64,000 nt of DNA, taken from contig NZ_CP110009.1 in assembly GCF_025947305.1 (NCBI RefSeq), positions 1,901,501-1,965,500 on the forward strand, read 5' to 3'. Numbering within the stretch: the first letter of the stretch is position 1; each line of letters starts with the position of its first letter. The notes beneath the pieces were generated by a model. It was not told where the DNA came from. It did not search any database and saw only the letters and a list, made by a program, of their open reading frames with translations. Shown here one piece after another: positions 28,320 to 37,847 of this stretch. Position numbers and translations under genes: made by a program. The DNA comes from Flavobacterium sp. N3904 (GTDB lineage Bacteria > Bacteroidota > Bacteroidia > Flavobacteriales > Flavobacteriaceae).

Positions 28320-28862
28320 ATGATAAAATTTGAAACATTAGAAACGAATAGATTAATTTTAAGAAAAATTACGCCTGAAATAATTGGATATATGTTTGAC
28401 AATTATTCAGATAATAAAATTAAAAAATACCTTGGATTGGTAGATGAAGATGAATTCACTCTAGAAAAAATGAAGCGCGAAGGAGGTTACAAAACATATA
28501 ATAGAACAATTTTATCTTTTCTAATAGTTCTGAAAAGCAATAATGAAATAATTGGAAGATGCGGATATCACAATTGGTATAATGATCATCGTCGAGCAGA
28601 GTTAGGCTATTCTTTAAGTAAAGATGAAAATAAAAAAAAAGGATATATGAGCGAAGCTGTTATTTCGATTTTAGAATATGGTTTCAACTGTATGGATTTA
28701 AATAGAATTGAAGCCTATATTAGTCCTTTAAATATTGCATCCCAAAGCATAGTTAAAAAAAACGGGTTTGTTCAAGAAGGGATTTTAAAAGAGCATTTTA
28801 TAGAAAATGGAATTGTACATGATTCTTTAGTTTTTTCGTTATTAAAAGAATACTATAAATAG
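28320..28862 (+). CDS. GNAT-family N-acetyltransferase (RimJ/RimL-like), cassette 5
   Basis: A 180-residue acetyltransferase of the RimJ/RimL subgroup. It opens FETLETNRLILRKITPE, has the acetyl-CoA-binding segment near AELGYSLSKDENKKKGYMSE (about residues 98-117), and ends with the typical SLVFSLLKEYY. Such enzymes acetylate protein N-termini or small molecules; the substrate is unknown. It lies between two decayed attC-like repeats and so appears to be the last cassette. Confidence 0.85.
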   Translation: MIKFETLETNRLILRKITPEIIGYMFDNYSDNKIKKYLGLVDEDEFTLEKMKREGGYKTYNRTILSFLIVLKSNNEIIGRCGYHNWYNDHRRAELGYSLSKDENKKKGYMSEAVISILEYGFNCMDLNRIEAYISPLNIASQSIVKKNGFVQEGILKEHFIENGIVHDSLVFSLLKEYYK

Positions 28863-29264
28863 TAAAATAACACAACAGTAAACAACTCTTAATACGGATT
28901 TGGCAATTGGCTTAATGGGAAAATTGTTTTGTATTTGGGATTATTTAAATCGGACAACAAGATTGAATTGGTTCCAATCCAATTATGGTAATGAAATTGC
29001 AAAACACTCCTATTTGTTGAATTGTATTTGCAATTATTTGTACATTGTTATTGTGCATATCTATAGAATTACGTTATAAAAACTTACAAAAAAATAAAAT
29101 TTCATCTTTTGTCGGTATCACTAAAAACAATGATTTTTTGCTGTAATTTGCAATTATTAAAAAATATTTTATTGACTATGAGTAGTTTACCATTGTAATT
29201 TTAAAAAACATTTATTTTGCTTTCGGTATGGCTTTTTTTGATTCGATTCGATTCTTATTTTTTG
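28863..29264. other. Gene-free stretch with decayed cassette repeat E
   Basis: No gene is visible. About 28890-28985 keeps phrases of the attC-like repeats (ACGGATTTGG, TTGGCTTAATGGGAAAATTG, TTTTGTATTTGGGA) but lacks both end boxes and the right arm. The remainder is AT-rich upstream sequence leading to the promoter of the next polysaccharide gene. Confidence 0.55.
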
Positions 29265-29272
29265 TACCTTTG
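29265..29272 (+). promoter_or_regulatory. -7 box where the polysaccharide locus resumes
   Basis: TACCTTTG fits TAnnTTTG; a TTG lies at 29238-29240, 24 bases upstream. It gives a leader of about 90 bases before the TTG start at 29368. Confidence 0.55.
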
Positions 29273-29367
29273 TGGGCTTAATTCAGAGAAAATTTGTGCT
29301 CATTTATGAAAACACTGACTCTGTTTTTTATGGATAGTACTTTTAAAACCAACAATAGTTTAAGAAA

Positions 29368-30651
29368 TTGAATAAAGACATCAAAATTGCAGTAATAGGT
29401 TTGGGTTATGTTGGTTTGCCTTTGGCTCGATTGTTTGCTACCCAATTTTCAGTTGTTGGTTTTGATATTAATACATCAAGAGTTGAAGCATTACAATCAG
29501 GTACAGACAATACTCTTGAGGTTGATAATGAAACTTTGCAAAAAGTATTGGTTCAAAAAGCAAATACTGGAAAAGGATTATATTGTACCTCAAAAATAGC
29601 CGATATAGCCGCTTGTACTTATTTTATTGTTACCGTTCCCACTCCAGTAGACAAAAATAATCGTCCCGATTTGACACCATTGTTTAAATCCAGCGAAACC
29701 GTTGGTTCAGTTCTGAAAAAGGGAGACATCGTTATTTACGAATCTACTGTTTATCCGGGTGTTACCGAAGAAGAATGTGTACCTGTTCTGGAAAGAGTTT
29801 CGGGATTGCAATTCAATGTCGACTTCTTTGCAGGCTATTCTCCAGAAAGAATCAATCCAGGTGACAAAGAGCATACGGTTGAGAAAATATTAAAAATAAC
29901 TTCAGGTTCCACACCTGAAATTGGACAAAAGGTAAATGAATTGTACCAATCGGTTATACTGGCAGGGACGCATCTTGCCCCTTCGATAAAAGTGGCTGAA
30001 GCTGCCAAGGTAATTGAAAATTCCCAGCGGGATATCAATATTGCTTTTGTCAATGAATTGGCCAAAATCTTTAATCTTTTAGACATTGATACTGCCGCTG
30101 TGCTTAAGGCGGCGGGTACCAAATGGAATTTTTTACCCTTCAAACCAGGTCTGGTTGGTGGGCATTGCATAGGAGTTGATCCTTATTATTTGGCACAAAA
30201 AGCACAAGAAAAAGGTTACCACCCTGAAATAATATTGGCCGGACGCCGTTTGAATGACAGTATGGGTGATTATGTGGCTTCGCAAGTAGTGAAGCTAATG
30301 ATAAAAAAAGGAGTGACTATCAATGGTGCACGTTTGTTAATGTTGGGAATTACTTTCAAAGAAAACTGTCCTGATGTTCGCAACACCAAAATCGTAGATG
30401 TGATTAAAGCATTTGAAGATTATGGCATTCAAGTGATTATTTTTGATCCTTGGGCCAATCCTGCTGAAGTACAGCACGAATATGGACTGAATGTTATTAA
30501 TGAAGCACCCAAGGCCACTTTTGATGCCGTAGTACTCGGTGTTGCCCATGCAGCATTTTTGAATTTAGACATTCATTCGTTACGAAAAACATGCAGTATA
30601 TTGTATGACGTCAAGGGCGTTTTGACTGATGGGGTTGATGGGAAGTTGTAG
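29368..30651 (+). CDS. Nucleotide-sugar dehydrogenase (TviB/WbpA-type)
   Basis: A 427-residue UDP-sugar 6-dehydrogenase with the NAD motif GLGYVGLPLARLFA and the catalytic Cys in GGHCIGVDPYYLAQ at residue 267. The sequence resembles UDP-N-acetylhexosamine dehydrogenases (Vi antigen TviB/WbpO group), so UDP-GalNAcA or UDP-GlcNAcA is the likely product. The start is a TTG; no in-frame ATG precedes the Rossmann motif. With the epimerase at 19041 it would form a TviB/TviC-like pair, now separated by the accessory island. Confidence 0.88.
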   Translation: MNKDIKIAVIGLGYVGLPLARLFATQFSVVGFDINTSRVEALQSGTDNTLEVDNETLQKVLVQKANTGKGLYCTSKIADIAACTYFIVTVPTPVDKNNRPDLTPLFKSSETVGSVLKKGDIVIYESTVYPGVTEEECVPVLERVSGLQFNVDFFAGYSPERINPGDKEHTVEKILKITSGSTPEIGQKVNELYQSVILAGTHLAPSIKVAEAAKVIENSQRDINIAFVNELAKIFNLLDIDTAAVLKAAGTKWNFLPFKPGLVGGHCIGVDPYYLAQKAQEKGYHPEIILAGRRLNDSMGDYVASQVVKLMIKKGVTINGARLLMLGITFKENCPDVRNTKIVDVIKAFEDYGIQVIIFDPWANPAEVQHEYGLNVINEAPKATFDAVVLGVAHAAFLNLDIHSLRKTCSILYDVKGVLTDGVDGKL

Positions 30652-30716
30652 ATGTGAATAGTGATAAGTGAATGGCTAGAAGTGAATAGTGAGAAGTGAA
30701 TAGTGAAGGTGTTAGA
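30652..30716 (+). repeat. Degenerate GTGAATA-type tract
   Basis: Right after the stop at 30651 there are about eight consecutive 7-base-like words (GTGAATA, GTGATAA, GTGAATG, GTGAATA, GTGAGAA, GTGAATA, GTGAAGG) broken by short spacers, all on the gene strand. No hairpin is evident. Confidence 0.75.
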
Positions 30717-30747
30717 AGAAACAAAATTGACAATATAAAATATATAA

Positions 30748-31794
30748 ATGAAAAAGATACTTATTACGGGAGGGGCGGGGTTTATTGGTTCACATGTCGT
30801 AAGACGGTTTGTGCAAAACTATCCGGATTATCAAATATTTAATTTGGATGCTTTGACGTATGCAGGAAATTTGGAGAATATCAAGGATATCGAAAAAGAA
30901 CCGAATTATACTTTTGTAAAAGGAGATATTACCGATGAAAATTTTATAGACGTTTTGTTTCAAGACCAACAGTTTGACGGTGTGATTCATCTCGCTGCTG
31001 AGTCACATGTGGATCGTTCGATTGAAGATCCTTTGGCTTTTGTAAAAACCAATGTAATCGGTACAATGAATTTATTGAATGCCGCCAAAAAACAATGGGT
31101 AGGGAATTTTGATGGCAAACGTTTTTACCACGTGAGTACTGATGAGGTTTATGGTTCACTAGGTGCTGAGGGTTTATTTACTGAGACAACCGCTTACGAT
31201 CCTAATTCACCTTATTCGGCTTCCAAAGCAAGCTCGGATCACTTTGTTCGTGCTTATGGAGAAACATACGGATTACCCTACGTTATCACAAACTGTTCCA
31301 ACAATTACGGCCCTTTTCATTTTCCGGAGAAATTGATTCCGTTGTTTATCAATAATATTATCAATAAAAAACCATTGCCGGTTTACGGAGATGGAAATTA
31401 TACGAGAGATTGGTTGTTTGTAAAAGACCATGCTGTGGCTATCGATTTGGTTTTTCATGATGGGAAGAACCATGAAACCTATAATATTGGTGGATTCAAC
31501 GAATGGAAAAACATTGATTTGGTCAAAGTATTATGCCAAATTATGGATCAAAAACTAGGTCGAACTGAAGGTGAATCAGCAAAATTGATCACTTACGTGA
31601 AAGATCGACCAGGGCACGATTTGCGTTATGCCATTGATGCAACTAAAATTAATACACAATTGGGATGGAAGCCATCTGTTACTTTCGAACAAGGCCTCGA
31701 AATCACTATCGATTGGTATTTGAATAACCAAGATTGGTTGAATAATGTGACTTCGGGAGCGTATGCTTCGTATTATGAGAAGCAGTATTCGTAG
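30748..31794 (+). CDS. rfbB: dTDP-glucose 4,6-dehydratase
   Basis: Second step of dTDP-L-rhamnose synthesis, dehydrating dTDP-glucose to the 4-keto-6-deoxy sugar. The 348-residue product has [18 protein letters not shown], the catalytic YxxxK in PYSASKASSDH, HVSTDEVYGSLG and the substrate-binding region NNYGPFHFPEKLIPL. Unusually, it is 22 kb from rfbC, rfbD and rfbA (52621-55180) though in the same locus. Confidence 0.96.
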   Translation: MKKILITGGAGFIGSHVVRRFVQNYPDYQIFNLDALTYAGNLENIKDIEKEPNYTFVKGDITDENFIDVLFQDQQFDGVIHLAAESHVDRSIEDPLAFVKTNVIGTMNLLNAAKKQWVGNFDGKRFYHVSTDEVYGSLGAEGLFTETTAYDPNSPYSASKASSDHFVRAYGETYGLPYVITNCSNNYGPFHFPEKLIPLFINNIINKKPLPVYGDGNYTRDWLFVKDHAVAIDLVFHDGKNHETYNIGGFNEWKNIDLVKVLCQIMDQKLGRTEGESAKLITYVKDRPGHDLRYAIDATKINTQLGWKPSVTFEQGLEITIDWYLNNQDWLNNVTSGAYASYYEKQYS

Positions 31795-31838
31795 GATATA
31801 GTGGATAGTGGAGGTGAAAAGTGAATGGTGAGCTGAAA
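31795..31838 (+). repeat. Degenerate GTGAATG-type tract after rfbB
   Basis: Words GTGGATA, GTGGAGG, GTGAAAA, GTGAATG, GTGAGC directly after the rfbB stop, in the same orientation and style as the tract at 30652. Confidence 0.65.
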
Positions 31839-31888
31839 TTCGATATAAAGCTTGCTCGTACATAAAGGAATTAATAAGAAATAAAAGC

Positions 31889-32353
31889 ATGAACTGGTAC
31901 GTAATTTACACCAAGCCCAAATGGGAAAAGAAAGTTGCGGAACGTTTGAATGAAATCGGGATTATTGCCTATTGTCCTTTGATTACTAAAGTCAGTCAAT
32001 GGTCTGATCGCAAGAAGAAAGTGCAAGTGCCATTGTTTAACTCCTATGTTTTTGTTAAAATCAATGAAAAGGAACGGAATGTTATTTTTGAAATACCCGG
32101 TGCCCTACGGTACTTGTTTTGGTTGGGGAAACCTGCCATTGTAAAAGATAAAGAAATTGAGGCCATTCAGGATTGGCTGAATGTACCAGATAGTTTTGAA
32201 GTGATGGTATCAACATGGAAAAAAGGTGATAAAATTGTACTGGAATCGGGGCCGTTTGTTGCCCGAACTGCCATGGTGCAGGAAGTAAAACACAACCATT
32301 ATGTACTTGTTTTGGAGTCTTTGGGATGTATTCTTAAAGTGGAAAAGAAATAA
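31889..32353 (+). CDS. NusG-like antiterminator (UpxY family)
   Basis: A 154-residue NusG paralogue with an N-terminal NGN domain (MNWYVIYTKPKWEKKVAERL to about residue 100) and a C-terminal KOW-like segment (about 105-150, WKKGDKIVLESGPFVARTA). UpxY/RfaH-type proteins ride on RNA polymerase and let it read through long polysaccharide operons. It lies just before a 421-base untranslated stretch and the second export module, the likely target operon. Confidence 0.9.
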   Translation: MNWYVIYTKPKWEKKVAERLNEIGIIAYCPLITKVSQWSDRKKKVQVPLFNSYVFVKINEKERNVIFEIPGALRYLFWLGKPAIVKDKEIEAIQDWLNVPDSFEVMVSTWKKGDKIVLESGPFVARTAMVQEVKHNHYVLVLESLGCILKVEKK

Positions 32354-32774
32354 GTGATTGGTTTTTTATAAAATGCCATAAAAATGATATGAAATTAATA
32401 TGATGCTAATTTTATAATTTTATTTCATTTAACAAACAATATTTTTTTGAGATTGAATTTTGATTTTGTTTGTAAAATGTTCAAACAATTTCAGTTTTAT
32501 TTCGAAATTCTAATAAAAGGTGAGCCAAAATGGGACTTACTGCGGCGAAGCCGTGTCCGTTCATTACCCATTTTATAAGATAAATAAGTAAAATCACTAA
32601 AGTTTCGGTAAATTTGTTTTAATAAATTTGCACTATCATAAAATTAAAAAACTGATTTTAATTTGAAAACTATTTATCAGATTAAAAGAAATATAATAAC
32701 ATTCAACGATATTTCAGCAAAAGCAAAAAAGTTAGTTTTAATTCAAGTCATAAACTAAAATATTCAAAAACAGC
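32354..32774 (+). promoter_or_regulatory. Long untranslated leader upstream of the second export module
   Basis: No gene is present. A hairpin is formed by AAAATGGG (32527-32534) and CCCATTTT (32567-32574), with an inner CGGC-gaa-GCCG hairpin (32543-32553). Two TAAATTTG boxes (32619-32626 and 32633-32640) match the -7 consensus 14 bases apart. The region could hold a promoter plus a leader acted on by the UpxY-like protein; that role is inferred from position only. Confidence 0.5.
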
Positions 32775-35180
32775 ATGAAAAAAATAATCACAGCAATTGT
32801 CCTTTTAATAGCCCTTTTTCAATCTTCTTCTCTAAAGGCTCAAGATATTTTGAATGCAAGTGATCTTAGTTCGGTAAGAGTCGAATATTTATCGGATATT
32901 GACATCGACAAGATAAGATTGCAATTACAAAGTAATAATATTACGATAGTTCAAGCTGAGGGAATGGCCTTGTCCAAAGGAATGAGTGCTGCTGAGTTCG
33001 CCAAATTGAAAAAGCGTTTGGAAACTTCGGCGGGAGGAAAACTAAGTGCCAATAATAGTGGAGGGAATGAAGATGCTGTTCGACAACAAGAAAAAATTGA
33101 AAATAATAAAGTAAAGGACAATTTAAATTCTCTTGTTTTTGGATCGGAGTTGTTTGATAATCCCACTTTGAATTTTGAACCTAATCTGAAACTGGCAACT
33201 CCAGTAAACTACATATTAGGTCCTGGTGATGAGCTTCAAATAAGTGTTAATGGAGTACAGGAATTTAACGCAAGTGCCCCTGTTTCAGCTGAAGGAAAGG
33301 TAAGTATACAATATGTTGGACAAATTTCAGTATCGGGGATGACAATTGAAGCGGCTACTCAAAAAATAAAAGGTGCTATGTCCCGAATCTATAGTACTGT
33401 ACGTTCTGGACAGTCACAAGTTAATGTAAGTTTGAGTCGCATTCGTACCATAAAAGTGACACTGATAGGGAGCAGACAACCCGGAAATTATTCTATTTCG
33501 TCGTTGGCAACAGTCTACAACGCCCTGTTTTTAGGCGGAGGACCAGGAAAAAATGGGAGTTACAGAAATATAGAGTTGATTCGAAACAACAAAGTATTTA
33601 GGAATATCGATATTTATCGGTTTTTAGTTTCAGGCGATCAATCGGATAATGTTGGATTGAAAGACAATGATGTTATTCGTATACCAGTTTACACCAATCG
33701 AGTTACCCTTGAGGGAGAGGTAAAACGTCCCGGTATTTTTGAAATGAAAAAAGGAGAGTATTTTTCTAACTTATTGACTTTTGCTTCCGGATTTAATGAA
33801 TTTGCCTATACAGCTTCTGTAAATGTTGTGCAAAAAACTTCCAAAGAGTTCAAAGTCGCAGATATACAAGCTTCACAATACAATACTTATGTTCCATTAA
33901 ATGGCGATGTGTATCGTGTTTCCAAAATCTTGGACCGATTTGAAAACAGAATTATTATAAAAGGAGCAGTGTTCAGACCTGATACCTATTCGTTTTATGA
34001 AGGGATGCGGGTTTCGGATTTGATCCGTCAAGCCGAAGGATTAAAAGAGGATGCCTATCTACAAAGAGCCCGAATCATTCGTTTAAAGTCTGATTTAACT
34101 TACGAGAACGTCAATATTGATTTGTCTAAAGCAATGTCGGGTGATTTCAATGCCGATTTAGCTTTAAAAAAAGAGGATGTAGTGACGGTGTATTCTATTT
34201 TAGATTTTACGGAAGAATATAAGGTGACTATTGAGGGCGAAATCAAAAGACCTAATTTGTATGATTATCAAGAGAATTTTACACTGAATGATTTAATTGT
34301 TGCTGCGGGTGGACTAACAGGCTCAGCCTCCAAGCGAGTTGAAATTGCGAGAATGATTAAAGCTGAAACTATTGACGATACAAATCCGAACAAGATTGAA
34401 TTGTTTAATATTGAAATCACACCCGATTCAAATGAACAAGCTATTAATTTTCAGTTAAAACCTTTTGATGTGGTAAATATCAGAAGGATGGCTGTTATTG
34501 AGAAACCAAAGATGGTTGAGGTAACAGGTTCAGTGAGTTATCCTGGGAAATATGTCTTAGCCAATAAAAAAGAAAAAATTTACGACATTATCAAAAGAGC
34601 CGGCGGATTAACATCTGTGGCAAGTTTGAATGGAGTAAAAATAAAAAGATCAGTCCAGAAAACTCAAATTGAGCAAATTGAAAATGTGGATTTAAATTTG
34701 GGCGGAAAAGACACTATACAAAAAAAATTAGTAGCAGATTTGAAATATGCAATTATACCTGTAGATTGGTTGAAAGTAAGCAAAAATCAAAATGACAATG
34801 CAAATGTTACGTTATTGCCTGGCGATGTTATTGAGGTTTCTGCCTTTAATGAGACCGTTAAAGTTGCTGGTAATGTGCTCTTGACTTCTGACATTCCTTA
34901 TGTAAAAGGTAGAAGTATTAATTATTATTTGGATGCCGTTGGTGGCTTGGATGCCAAAGGATGGAGAAAAAAAGCTTATATCATTTATCCCAATGGCAAA
35001 GCTGCAGTAACTCATACTATTTTATTTGTTTTTAGAAATAATCCAGAGGTTTTGCCTGGTTCTCAAATTGTAGTTCCCGAAAAACCAGAAGGTACAAAGA
35101 TGAGTACTGGAGAATGGGTGAGTATTGCGTCTGTACTCGTTAGTATGGGAGTACTTTTGGTGACGGCCATAAAACCATAG
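32775..35180 (+). CDS. SLBB-domain polysaccharide export protein
   Basis: Large (801-residue) Wza-like exporter found in Bacteroidota. It has a signal peptide (MKKIITAIVLLIALFQSS, cleaved after LKAQ), then a Poly_export domain (about 140-225, YILGPGDELQISVNG). Several successive SLBB domains follow (segments such as VTLEGEVKRPGIFEM, VTIEGEIKRPNLYDY and VEVTGSVSYPGKYVL), then a hydrophobic C-terminal helix. It should form the periplasmic/outer-membrane conduit for polysaccharide and pairs with the Wzz gene that follows. It is the second exporter of this kind in the locus. Confidence 0.92.
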   Translation: MKKIITAIVLLIALFQSSSLKAQDILNASDLSSVRVEYLSDIDIDKIRLQLQSNNITIVQAEGMALSKGMSAAEFAKLKKRLETSAGGKLSANNSGGNEDAVRQQEKIENNKVKDNLNSLVFGSELFDNPTLNFEPNLKLATPVNYILGPGDELQISVNGVQEFNASAPVSAEGKVSIQYVGQISVSGMTIEAATQKIKGAMSRIYSTVRSGQSQVNVSLSRIRTIKVTLIGSRQPGNYSISSLATVYNALFLGGGPGKNGSYRNIELIRNNKVFRNIDIYRFLVSGDQSDNVGLKDNDVIRIPVYTNRVTLEGEVKRPGIFEMKKGEYFSNLLTFASGFNEFAYTASVNVVQKTSKEFKVADIQASQYNTYVPLNGDVYRVSKILDRFENRIIIKGAVFRPDTYSFYEGMRVSDLIRQAEGLKEDAYLQRARIIRLKSDLTYENVNIDLSKAMSGDFNADLALKKEDVVTVYSILDFTEEYKVTIEGEIKRPNLYDYQENFTLNDLIVAAGGLTGSASKRVEIARMIKAETIDDTNPNKIELFNIEITPDSNEQAINFQLKPFDVVNIRRMAVIEKPKMVEVTGSVSYPGKYVLANKKEKIYDIIKRAGGLTSVASLNGVKIKRSVQKTQIEQIENVDLNLGGKDTIQKKLVADLKYAIIPVDWLKVSKNQNDNANVTLLPGDVIEVSAFNETVKVAGNVLLTSDIPYVKGRSINYYLDAVGGLDAKGWRKKAYIIYPNGKAAVTHTILFVFRNNPEVLPGSQIVVPEKPEGTKMSTGEWVSIASVLVSMGVLLVTAIKP

Positions 35181-35312
35181 TTTTGATTTTAAAGATTTAA
35201 ATTTTTTGGATAACATAAAATCGAATATAATATAAAGAATTAAAAGTAAAATTTCTACGTAATGAATACAGATTAACTTTTAGATCTGAACCGATAAACC
35301 GATAATGGAAAT

Positions 35313-36371
35313 ATGAAAGAACAAACACCCAATGACGAGATTTCTTTAAAAGAATTTATTGAAAAAGGCAAGGAACTGTATGCTTATTTGCTGGCCCAAT
35401 ATAAGATTATTGTATTTGCAGGAATTCTTGGAGCAGCTTTGGGATTAACTTATTCTTTTCTCAAAAAGCCTATTTACACAGCTACTTTGACTTTTGCTAT
35501 AGAAGATGAAAATTCTGGAGGGGGATTGGGGGGAGCTTTAGGATTAGCCAACTCGTTTGGCATTGACCTTGGCGCTAGTGGCGGTAGTATCTTTACTGGA
35601 TCCAATTTGACTGAGTTGTTCAAGTCTCGAACAATGGTAGAACAAACTTTAATGACTCCCGTAACGGTAAAAGGTAAGGTAATTTCTTTGGCTGAAATGT
35701 ACATTCAAAATAAAGAATGGAGAGACAAATGGGATGATGACATTAAATTAAAAAAATTGCAGTTTTTGCCCAATACCAAGCGTAAATATTTTACTAGAGT
35801 GCACGATAGTATTTTAGGTGTAATTTATGATAATTTATCAAAAAAATCTTTATCAGTAGACCAAAAAAATATAAAAGTTTCTATTATTAGTATGGATGTA
35901 GCTTCTGCCGATGAATTGTTTTCATTTTATTTTTGCGAAGCTTTGGCGAGGCAGGTAGGAAAATTTTATATTGATACCAAAAGTAAAAAAGCTAGAATGA
36001 ATATGGCTATTTTGCAAAAGCAAACAGATTCTATTCGTGCTGCGTTGAATAGTGCTATTACTGGTGTTGCCGTGGCTACTGATAATACGTTCATGTTGAA
36101 TCCTGCCTTGAATATAAAACGTACTTCATCTGCCCACAGACAGGTTGATGTACAGGCTAATACTGCTATATTAACTGAATTGGTTAAACAGACGGAATTA
36201 GCTAAAGTAACATTACGCAAGGAAACACCTTTAATACAAATAATTGACCGTCCTATTCTGCCTTTACCAAATGATAGAATTGGTAAAGTATTTGGTGTTT
36301 TATTTGGAGGTTTTTTAATGGGGATTTTGACTTTGTTATACTTGTTTTTCAGGAAAATTTTGGTAAATTAA
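35313..36371 (+). CDS. Wzz-type chain-length determinant (no kinase domain)
   Basis: A 352-residue inner-membrane protein with two transmembrane helices (about 33-52 and 325-346) and a large periplasmic domain with the Wzz proline motif near the end (RPILPLPNDRIGKVFG). It ends without the BY-kinase domain of the Wzc-like protein at 16560. It probably sets chain length for the polymer exported by the preceding SLBB protein. Confidence 0.9.
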   Translation: MKEQTPNDEISLKEFIEKGKELYAYLLAQYKIIVFAGILGAALGLTYSFLKKPIYTATLTFAIEDENSGGGLGGALGLANSFGIDLGASGGSIFTGSNLTELFKSRTMVEQTLMTPVTVKGKVISLAEMYIQNKEWRDKWDDDIKLKKLQFLPNTKRKYFTRVHDSILGVIYDNLSKKSLSVDQKNIKVSIISMDVASADELFSFYFCEALARQVGKFYIDTKSKKARMNMAILQKQTDSIRAALNSAITGVAVATDNTFMLNPALNIKRTSSAHRQVDVQANTAILTELVKQTELAKVTLRKETPLIQIIDRPILPLPNDRIGKVFGVLFGGFLMGILTLLYLFFRKILVN

Positions 36372-36390
36372 AGCTGGTTGTGTTTTTTTT

Positions 36391-36419
36391 TTGAGATTTA
36401 TTAATCAAAATTAAATTTG
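36391..36419 (+). promoter_or_regulatory. Promoter of the uronate-epimerase-like gene
   Basis: TTG (36391-36393) and TAAATTTG (36412-36419) with 18 bases between match the Bacteroidota -33/-7 promoter well. The gene starts 59 bases further on. Confidence 0.7.
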
Positions 36420-36478
36420 CTTTAAAAGTATTTGTTCACTTTCTGTTCTAAGCAATAAAAATTAAAATTTAAAAGAAA

Positions 36479-37486
36479 ATGAAAATATTAGTAACTGGAG
36501 CTGCCGGTTTTATTGGCTATCATTTGGTTAAATCTTTGCTTAAAAATGGGAATGAAGTTATTGGGATTGATAATATTAATGATTATTATGACGTCAATTT
36601 AAAATATTCCCGTTTGATGAAAACGGGTATTGATAGTAAACTGATAACCGAAAATAAAGAGTTAATGCAAAGTAGTATTTATCACAAATATAGTTTTGCC
36701 AAAATTGATATTACTGACTTAATACGATTAGAAGAGTTATTCAATCAAGAAAAATTTACTCATGTGGTTAATCTTGCAGCTCAGGCAGGGGTTCGTTATT
36801 CTTTAGAAAATCCCCATGCTTACATTCAATCTAATATAGTCGGCTTTGTTAATATTTTAGAATGTTGTCGTCACAATAAAATAGTGCATTTGCTTTATGC
36901 TTCTAGTTCGTCTGTTTATGGAACAAATTCCAAAATTCCATTTTCTGAAGACGATCGCGTAGATCATCCAGTTAGTTTATATGCAGCAACAAAGAAAAGC
37001 AACGAGTTGATGGCATTTTCCTATAGTCATTTATATAACCTACCAACAACAGGATTACGTTTTTTTACAGTTTATGGCCCTTGGGGAAGACCAGATATGG
37101 CTCCTATGCTTTTTGCCAATGCCATAACAAAAGGAGAATCAATAAAGGTTTTTAATAATGGTGACATGCAACGTGATTTTACTTATATTGATGATGTAGT
37201 TGAGGGTATAGTGAGATGTATTGCCATTTTACCCAGAACAGAACCTAAAGCAGATATTTTTAATGTAGGAAATTCCAAACCGGTAAAATTAATGGATTTC
37301 ATATCTATAATGGAAGATTGTATTGGAAAAAAAGCTTTGAAACAATTTTTACCTATGCAAGATGGAGATGTTAAGGTTACTTATGCAGACACTTCATTGA
37401 TTCAAAAAGCAAAAGGCTACAGTCCCGATTCTGATTTGAAAATGGGGACTCAATTATTTATCAAATGGTTTAATGAATATTATTAA
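36479..37486 (+). CDS. UDP-uronate 4-epimerase-like SDR enzyme
   Basis: A 335-residue extended SDR protein with TGAAGFIGYHLVKSLL, catalytic YAATKKSNELMA, the GVRYSLENPHAY loop and TVYGPWGRPDMAP. These features are shared with the UDP-glucuronate 4-epimerase (CapI/LspL) group that makes UDP-galacturonate. The ugd product at 20071 could supply its substrate. Assignment within the SDR group is by resemblance. Confidence 0.85.
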   Translation: MKILVTGAAGFIGYHLVKSLLKNGNEVIGIDNINDYYDVNLKYSRLMKTGIDSKLITENKELMQSSIYHKYSFAKIDITDLIRLEELFNQEKFTHVVNLAAQAGVRYSLENPHAYIQSNIVGFVNILECCRHNKIVHLLYASSSSVYGTNSKIPFSEDDRVDHPVSLYAATKKSNELMAFSYSHLYNLPTTGLRFFTVYGPWGRPDMAPMLFANAITKGESIKVFNNGDMQRDFTYIDDVVEGIVRCIAILPRTEPKADIFNVGNSKPVKLMDFISIMEDCIGKKALKQFLPMQDGDVKVTYADTSLIQKAKGYSPDSDLKMGTQLFIKWFNEYY

Positions 37487-37847
37487 GTTTAGAATTTGAA
37501 ACTCTAACTTGGTATAAGTTTTCAGCATTCTTCGCCTATAGGTACTAAACAAATTCTAAAATGAAAGACGAAATTAAAAGTTAATTAAACATCAGTTTTT
37601 AGTCATCCCAATCTATTAGAATAGTTAGATTAATTTGAAATGTCAAACGTAAAAGAGGTAGGAAATTTATCAGAGAAATAAATTTCAATATTCTGGTTAT
37701 CAGTAGTTTAATCTCTAATTTCAAGAGTGAAATGTTTTTAGAAGGAATTAGTGAAAAGTAATTCTATCTTCAGTTAAGATTGGAAATATCATAAAAATTG
37801 AAAGAGGGAACTTTTATCTTAATCAGTTTAAAAATATTATAAAAAAA
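37487..37847. other. Gene-free AT-rich stretch
   Basis: Between the epimerase and the flippase I see no gene, strong hairpin or clear -7 box; only AT-rich sequence. Confidence 0.6.
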
